From Desulfoscipio geothermicus (GTDB lineage Bacteria; Bacillota; Desulfotomaculia; Desulfotomaculales; Desulfallaceae): a stretch of 64,000 bases of DNA. The stretch covers positions 124,001 through 188,000 of the forward strand of contig JAENZP010000002.1 of NCBI GenBank assembly GCA_016841205.1, in the 5' to 3' direction. Of the stretch, positions 60,158-64,000 are shown piece by piece. Made by a program: the position numbers and the translations under genes. The notes beneath the pieces were generated by a model. The model was not told the origin of the DNA and did not search any database. It worked only from the letters and a program-made list of their open reading frames with translations. Every line of letters starts with the position of its first letter. The first letter of the stretch is position 1.

Positions 60158-60998
60158 TTATGTCTGAGGTTTTAAAGGACCGTAATAATAAGATGCTGTC
60201 GCGCCACCGTCGATCAGAAAGTCAGCGCCGGTGATAAATGCGCCCCTGTCACTCATCAGCGGTTCTGCCACATTGGCAACCTCATCCGCAGTACCAGGCC
60301 TGCCTGCTGGACATTTTGCAAACATGTTTTTGTAGAAGTCACCACGGGGACCATTGAACTCATCGATAGCCAGCGGCGTAACGATAATCCCGGTGAAATA
60401 GAATTGATACGCACACTCTTTTCGCCCCACTTGACTGACTCGGCCATCACGCGCTTTACATTGCAGCGTTTGGCCATCTGATAAGCGTGAAGGGTATCGC
60501 GGATGTTCTCAGACTTCAGAACTTCCAAAGAGAGCAAATCCTCTGTGGGCGTTGTTACCAATAGTTCATCAATTTCAACGTTCAATGCAGGCATCCGATG
60601 ACCGGACTGGCTGGAAATCGTCACATCAACTCCACCTGGCTTTTTGACCTTGCCGACTTCTTCCAGAAGAACGGCGGTGCCATATAGGTCAACTTTCAAT
60701 ATAGCTTCGATAGGAGCTTGACTGGGAGAAACACCAGCAGCATTGATCAGCATGGAGATATCGCCGGATTTCTGCGCTTCTGCAATCATATTTTTATTGA
60801 GTCACGGGAGGAGATATCCATTTCCACTGCAATAACATCAAAGCCCGCATCATTCATAATTTTAGCAATTACCTGAGCATTTTTCGGCTTTTTATCACCG
60901 ATGACGATTTTTTTCCCATAGCCCATTCTTCTGGTGATCGCCATGCCGATCTGTCCAGCGCCAGTCAAAATCACGACTTCTTTTTTCATCGCATTCAT
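60158..60998 (-). pseudogene. Short-chain dehydrogenase/reductase with two frameshifts
   Basis: Three ORF fragments follow each other on one strand and together make a normal SDR: start MNAMKKEVVILTGAGQIGMA (ATG 60998 after AAGGAGG) with the Rossmann motif TGAGQIG, then MLINAAGVSPSQ and the YQMAKRCNV active-site helix (the Tyr-x3-Lys), then VTPLAIDEFNGP and AEPLMSDRGAFITGADFLID. The first shift is at an A-rich site (aataaaaatatg near 60787), the second near 60400 (accgggattatc), where one base seems missing. The catalytic residues are intact, so either the gene has decayed recently or the sequence has two single-base errors. Confidence 0.8.
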
Positions 60999-61008
60999 AG
61001 AATCCTCC

Positions 61009-62178
61009 TTACAAACACATCCTGTAAATGTTCTCCACATCTTCAGGTGTCAGAGACTTATAACCATGCATGACATCACCACCACAGGCATTCTTAGCCA
61101 TAGCCTTGAAGTGTCTTTCATCAATGCCGATTTCGGTCAGTGTCCTCTGCAGGCCAAGGGTATCGAACAGAAATTCACTCAAGCTGCTGATCGCCTTTTT
61201 CGCACCTTCCATATCGGAAAGGGAGGCATCGACACCGAATACATTGATACCGAACTTTTTGAATTGAGGTGCAGTGGTTTCATCCAGAATATACTCCATC
61301 CAACGTGGCGTGAGAATGGCAAGACCAAGGCCATGGGTAATATCATAATAAGCTGAAAGCTCATGCTCCATGTTATGGCAGCTGGCCGCCTGAAATCCGC
61401 CAGTTTGCAGAAAACCGTTCAAGGCCCAAGAGGCTGCCCACATGAGATTGGCTCTTGCCTCGTAATTGGTGGGTTCCTTGACAGCGACTGGTGCATATTT
61501 GATAACAGTCTTAATGACATCTTCCATGACACGGTCGATCATATCCATTTTGGGATACTTGGTGAAATAAAATATATCAAAAACATGTGACATGATATCC
61601 GCTCCGCCACAGGCAGTCTGGAAAGCACTGACGGAATAGGTGTTGGTCGGATCGAGGAAGGATACTTTTGGCTGAAGCAGAGGATGCAAAAAGCCATATT
61701 TTTCATTAGTATCCATGTTGCTGATGACTCCTCCTGAGTCCATTTCCGATCCGGTGGCAGACAGTGTCAATACCGAAAAGACGGGTAGCGCTTTGGTAAT
61801 AGGTGCTTTCTGAGTCACCAGGTCCCAACTATCTCCTTCGTAAAAAGCAGTGGCAGCAATAAACTTTGTGCAGTCGATGGTTGAGCCTCCGCCCACGGCT
61901 AAAAGTACATCAATCTTTTCTTTTTTACAGATGTCTGCGCCTTTATTGACAGTTGTATGACGGGGGTTGGGTTCAATGCCGGACAATTCAAAAACAGTTA
62001 ACCCGGCACTTTTCAACTCATCCATAACCTTGTCATAAAGACCGATTTTCTTGATGGAACCGCCGCCATAAGTCAGCAGTACACGAGTGCCATATTGTTT
62101 TAGTTCATCTCCTAAATGCTCAAGCTGATTTTCACCAAAGTAGATTTTTGTTGTGTTTTGAAAAGTAAAATTATACAT
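61009..62178 (-). CDS. Iron-containing alcohol dehydrogenase (BdhA/YqhD-like)
   Basis: The 389-residue protein begins MYNFTFQNTTKIYFGENQL, typical of the group III iron-dependent dehydrogenases. It has the nucleotide-binding GGGSTIDCTKF, and metal ligands in GGADIMSHVFDIF, NMEHELSAYYDITHGLGLA. The family reduces aldehydes with NADPH. The start ATG follows AGGAGGAATAAAC; the ORF track adds 12 codons. It is 10 nt upstream of the SDR and 2 nt downstream of the RibD-like gene, so it is in the operon. Confidence 0.93.
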   Translation of the reverse strand: MYNFTFQNTTKIYFGENQLEHLGDELKQYGTRVLLTYGGGSIKKIGLYDKVMDELKSAGLTVFELSGIEPNPRHTTVNKGADICKKEKIDVLLAVGGGSTIDCTKFIAATAFYEGDSWDLVTQKAPITKALPVFSVLTLSATGSEMDSGGVISNMDTNEKYGFLHPLLQPKVSFLDPTNTYSVSAFQTACGGADIMSHVFDIFYFTKYPKMDMIDRVMEDVIKTVIKYAPVAVKEPTNYEARANLMWAASWALNGFLQTGGFQAASCHNMEHELSAYYDITHGLGLAILTPRWMEYILDETTAPQFKKFGINVFGVDASLSDMEGAKKAISSLSEFLFDTLGLQRTLTEIGIDERHFKAMAKNACGGDVMHGYKSLTPEDVENIYRMCL

Positions 62179-62180
62179 GT

Positions 62181-62906
62181 TTATTCCTCCTGATTCTTTC
62201 GATAGGTCAGCCATATGCTGCCGCTGTCTAATTTTTCTGCAGCTTTCAACTGAAAAGCAGCTGATTTTGCATCTGCAGATGTATACTTGCTTGTTTGAAA
62301 TAACGGGATTGCTTGTTCTGATGTCTCTACTGCTGGAATTACTACAAGGCTGATTTCGTCAATCAAGCCATCCTCTTGAAATGAGCCATTGACGATACCG
62401 CCGCCCTCCAGAAGCAGCTTATCAATACCAAATAAGCTCTTGAGTTTTTGGACAGCCTGCTCCAGATTGAGCGTATCTTTGCCTGAAAAAACATACGAAA
62501 CACCTTTGGAACGCAAGTGGGCCAGGAAAGCATCGGATACCTGTTCTGTCAGTACTTCGATGATATGCGCGCCATCATATCCTTCATCCGAATCGGAAAT
62601 GACGCGATCATTCCACAATAATTTCCCGTGTGGATCAACGGCCACTGCATAAAATGCAGCTTTTTCTGCTATAAAATCATTCCTGTCGATAGCTGGTCCT
62701 TCATACTCAGTTAGCTGGAGAGACGGTTGCGGAAAACTACCTTCCATTGTGATGCGTCCACATATGAAGCCATCCGCATCGTAATTTTTGTGAATCTGGT
62801 AATAGGTCTCGATGGAACCGCTGTATTCGCTTTTTTCTAGAAAACCACCGGTGACCTTCCCGTTCAACGATGTTACCATGTGACATATAATAAAAGGTCT
62901 CGTCAT
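62181..62906 (-). CDS. RibD C-terminal-domain (dihydrofolate-reductase-like) protein
   Basis: A 241-residue protein of the RibD_C superfamily: PFIICHMVTSLNGKVTGGFL at the N-terminus, ICGRITMEGSF, and the NADPH-binding KLLLEGGGIVNGSFQEDGLI with IDEISLVVIP. Homologues outside riboflavin synthesis are small NADPH-dependent reductases of unknown substrate. No deaminase domain or rib genes are present, so riboflavin synthesis is unlikely. CGAGGTAAGAC precedes the ATG, and it is tightly linked to the Fe-ADH. Confidence 0.87.
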   Translation of the reverse strand: MTRPFIICHMVTSLNGKVTGGFLEKSEYSGSIETYYQIHKNYDADGFICGRITMEGSFPQPSLQLTEYEGPAIDRNDFIAEKAAFYAVAVDPHGKLLWNDRVISDSDEGYDGAHIIEVLTEQVSDAFLAHLRSKGVSYVFSGKDTLNLEQAVQKLKSLFGIDKLLLEGGGIVNGSFQEDGLIDEISLVVIPAVETSEQAIPLFQTSKYTSADAKSAAFQLKAAEKLDSGSIWLTYRKNQEE

Positions 62907-62937
62907 GTCTTACCTCGTTTTCCTTGTTAAGTTCCCC

Positions 62938-63687
62938 TTATTTGCATGCTTCATTGACACACCGAAGTGCATTCAGACTACGGGGATAGCCGATATATGG
63001 AAGACATTGTGAAATGACCTTGATAAGAAAGGTTTTATCATTACCAATCCTGATATTCACTGCCGCATGACTGACGAGCTGCGGCTCACAGCCGCCTTGT
63101 GCGGCCAGAAAACAAAATGTGACCATTTCACGCTGCTTGTAGTCAAGCCCCGAGCGGGTGTAGTAATCACCAAAGCAATTGTCAGCCAACCAATGATTGA
63201 TATGACGGCTTTCTTCCGGGCCGGATTTCCAAAAATCATTCATGCCTTCTCCGAAAATGTCTACCTGAGCTTGAATTCCGGCTGCTAAACGAGTTTCTGA
63301 ATTTGTGGTGGACTGCGGTGGCAGAGGTAGTTCAACACCTCGCGCGGTCAGCATATCGTTCGTTGCCTTCAAAAAGGGGAAAACCCTTCCGATTCCTAAG
63401 TATGCAACTGCCTGATATACAATTTCCTTTATCTCCACTTGTGTAACACCAAGGTTCAATGCCGCAGTCAGCAACGCTTTGAATTCATCAACACCCTGAC
63501 AGCCTACTAGGGTTGCCAAAATCGCCATCATCCGGGTGCGGTCGTCAAGATCATCGCTGTTCACAACTTCATCAAAGGCGAAGTTGTCAAAGAGCTCTAT
63601 GAATTCCGGATCGGTCTCAAAGAATTTCGAGACATAACCGGGGAACATTCTTTCATGAAGTTTTTTTGTGTTTTCTGTAATTGGCAT
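62938..63687 (-). CDS. Carboxymuconolactone decarboxylase (AhpD-like) family protein
   Basis: A 249-residue protein with two CMD-type halves (about residues 30-115: RTRMMAILATLVGCQGVDEF, EIKEIVYQAVAYLGIGRVFP; and about 150-245: YKQREMVTFCFLAAQGGCEP, ISQCLPYIGYPRSLNAL). The peroxidatic CxxC of AhpD is absent in both, so a disulphide-based reductase role is unlikely. Double-CMD proteins are common beside cupins and Fe-ADHs under AdhR-type regulators. GAGGAATAAGCT precedes the ATG; it is 3 nt downstream of the gene at the window edge. Confidence 0.9.
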   Translation of the reverse strand: MPITENTKKLHERMFPGYVSKFFETDPEFIELFDNFAFDEVVNSDDLDDRTRMMAILATLVGCQGVDEFKALLTAALNLGVTQVEIKEIVYQAVAYLGIGRVFPFLKATNDMLTARGVELPLPPQSTTNSETRLAAGIQAQVDIFGEGMNDFWKSGPEESRHINHWLADNCFGDYYTRSGLDYKQREMVTFCFLAAQGGCEPQLVSHAAVNIRIGNDKTFLIKVISQCLPYIGYPRSLNALRCVNEACK

Positions 63688-63690
63688 AGC

Positions 63691-64000
63691 TTATTCCTCC
63701 ACTTCGCAACGAATACGGACCATAGCACCCGAATGCTTTAGCTGCGGAACAACATCTTCCACCATGTCACCCAGATGCACCACGTCAAATGGCGCGGTGT
63801 TGAAGTCGCTGAACAGGATGGTGAAAGCATTCCAACCCTGGAAGTAAAACACCTGATTCTTATAAGCCGTATGCGTCAGTTCGCAACCGTCCTGACTCGC
63901 CCTATTTGGCAGGCGTGTAAAATATTCGTGCTCTGCATACCGTTCGTAGTGCGCTTCGAACGGACACATGGCGGTAATTTTTTCGACCAGCGGATTATTG
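63691..64000 (-). CDS. Partial gene at window edge, possibly cyclophilin-like fold
   Basis: The frame is open through the right edge (ten further residues, ending NNPLVEKITA before the Met at 63969), so the start lies outside. The visible 102 residues include ELTHTAYKNQVFYFQGWNAF and PFDVVHLGDMVEDVVPQLK, a beta-strand-rich pattern loosely like the small cyclophilin-like proteins that occur in Fe-ADH/CMD operons. The family call is tentative. It is the most upstream visible member of the redox operon. Confidence 0.55.
   Translation of the reverse strand, partial: NNPLVEKITAMCPFEAHYERYAEHEYFTRLPNRASQDGCELTHTAYKNQVFYFQGWNAFTILFSDFNTAPFDVVHLGDMVEDVVPQLKHSGAMVRIRCEVEE

Overview
The window looks like a chromosomal segment of an anaerobic, spore-forming, Gram-positive bacterium, probably a clostridial lineage such as the Peptococcaceae. 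This is inferred from SLH-domain surface proteins, DUF1657 and YjcZ-like small proteins linked to sporulation, a LysM/YkuD L,D-transpeptidase, copper-amine-oxidase-type stalk domains, strong AGGAGG ribosome sites with frequent GTG/TTG starts, and a yybP-ykoY riboswitch. No rRNA, tRNA or CRISPR array was seen. The order is mosaic: short operons separated by AT-rich gaps holding remnants of transposases, recombinases and broken genes.

Layout. 0-11 kb: a REP-like repeat, a rifamycin phosphotransferase (rph-like), a Nudix hydrolase, small sporulation-type proteins, a MarR/ArsA-like ATPase cluster, and a two-component system beside a secreted DUF2680 protein whose promoter carries helically phased repeats. 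11-26 kb: a GC-richer 2771-residue cyclic beta-1,2-glucan synthase, an FAD oxidoreductase, a stalk-domain secreted protein, an SLH protein, a LysM-L,D-transpeptidase and an IS3-type relic. 26-31 kb: a TetR gene, a perfect palindromic operator, a DHA2-type MFS exporter and a second, divergent rifamycin-phosphotransferase-like enzyme. This looks like an antibiotic efflux-plus-inactivation operon. 31-39 kb: a DUF6765 protein with an unknown partner, a glycosyltransferase, and a three-gene membrane operon built on CWB2-like domains and DUF4396. 39-44 kb: a P2-type cation ATPase under a complete Mn2+ (yybP-ykoY) riboswitch with promoter and terminator, a second structured RNA, and a NadR-like kinase. 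44-57 kb: a 3798-residue SLH-anchored protein containing two almost identical 2.76-kb repeats, with an AraC regulator upstream. 58-64 kb: a redox operon (cyclophilin-like, CMD, RibD-like, Fe-ADH, frameshifted SDR, cupin, MerR) followed by an alpha/beta hydrolase.

The most promising candidates for undescribed biology are the TetR-MFS-phosphotransferase operon, the CWB2/DUF4396 membrane operon, the DUF6765 pair, and the giant protein with its homogenised tandem double-propeller unit. The Mn riboswitch gives a concrete reason to reconsider the usual 'calcium' annotation of the P-type ATPase. All functional calls rest on reading motifs by eye; no database search was run.
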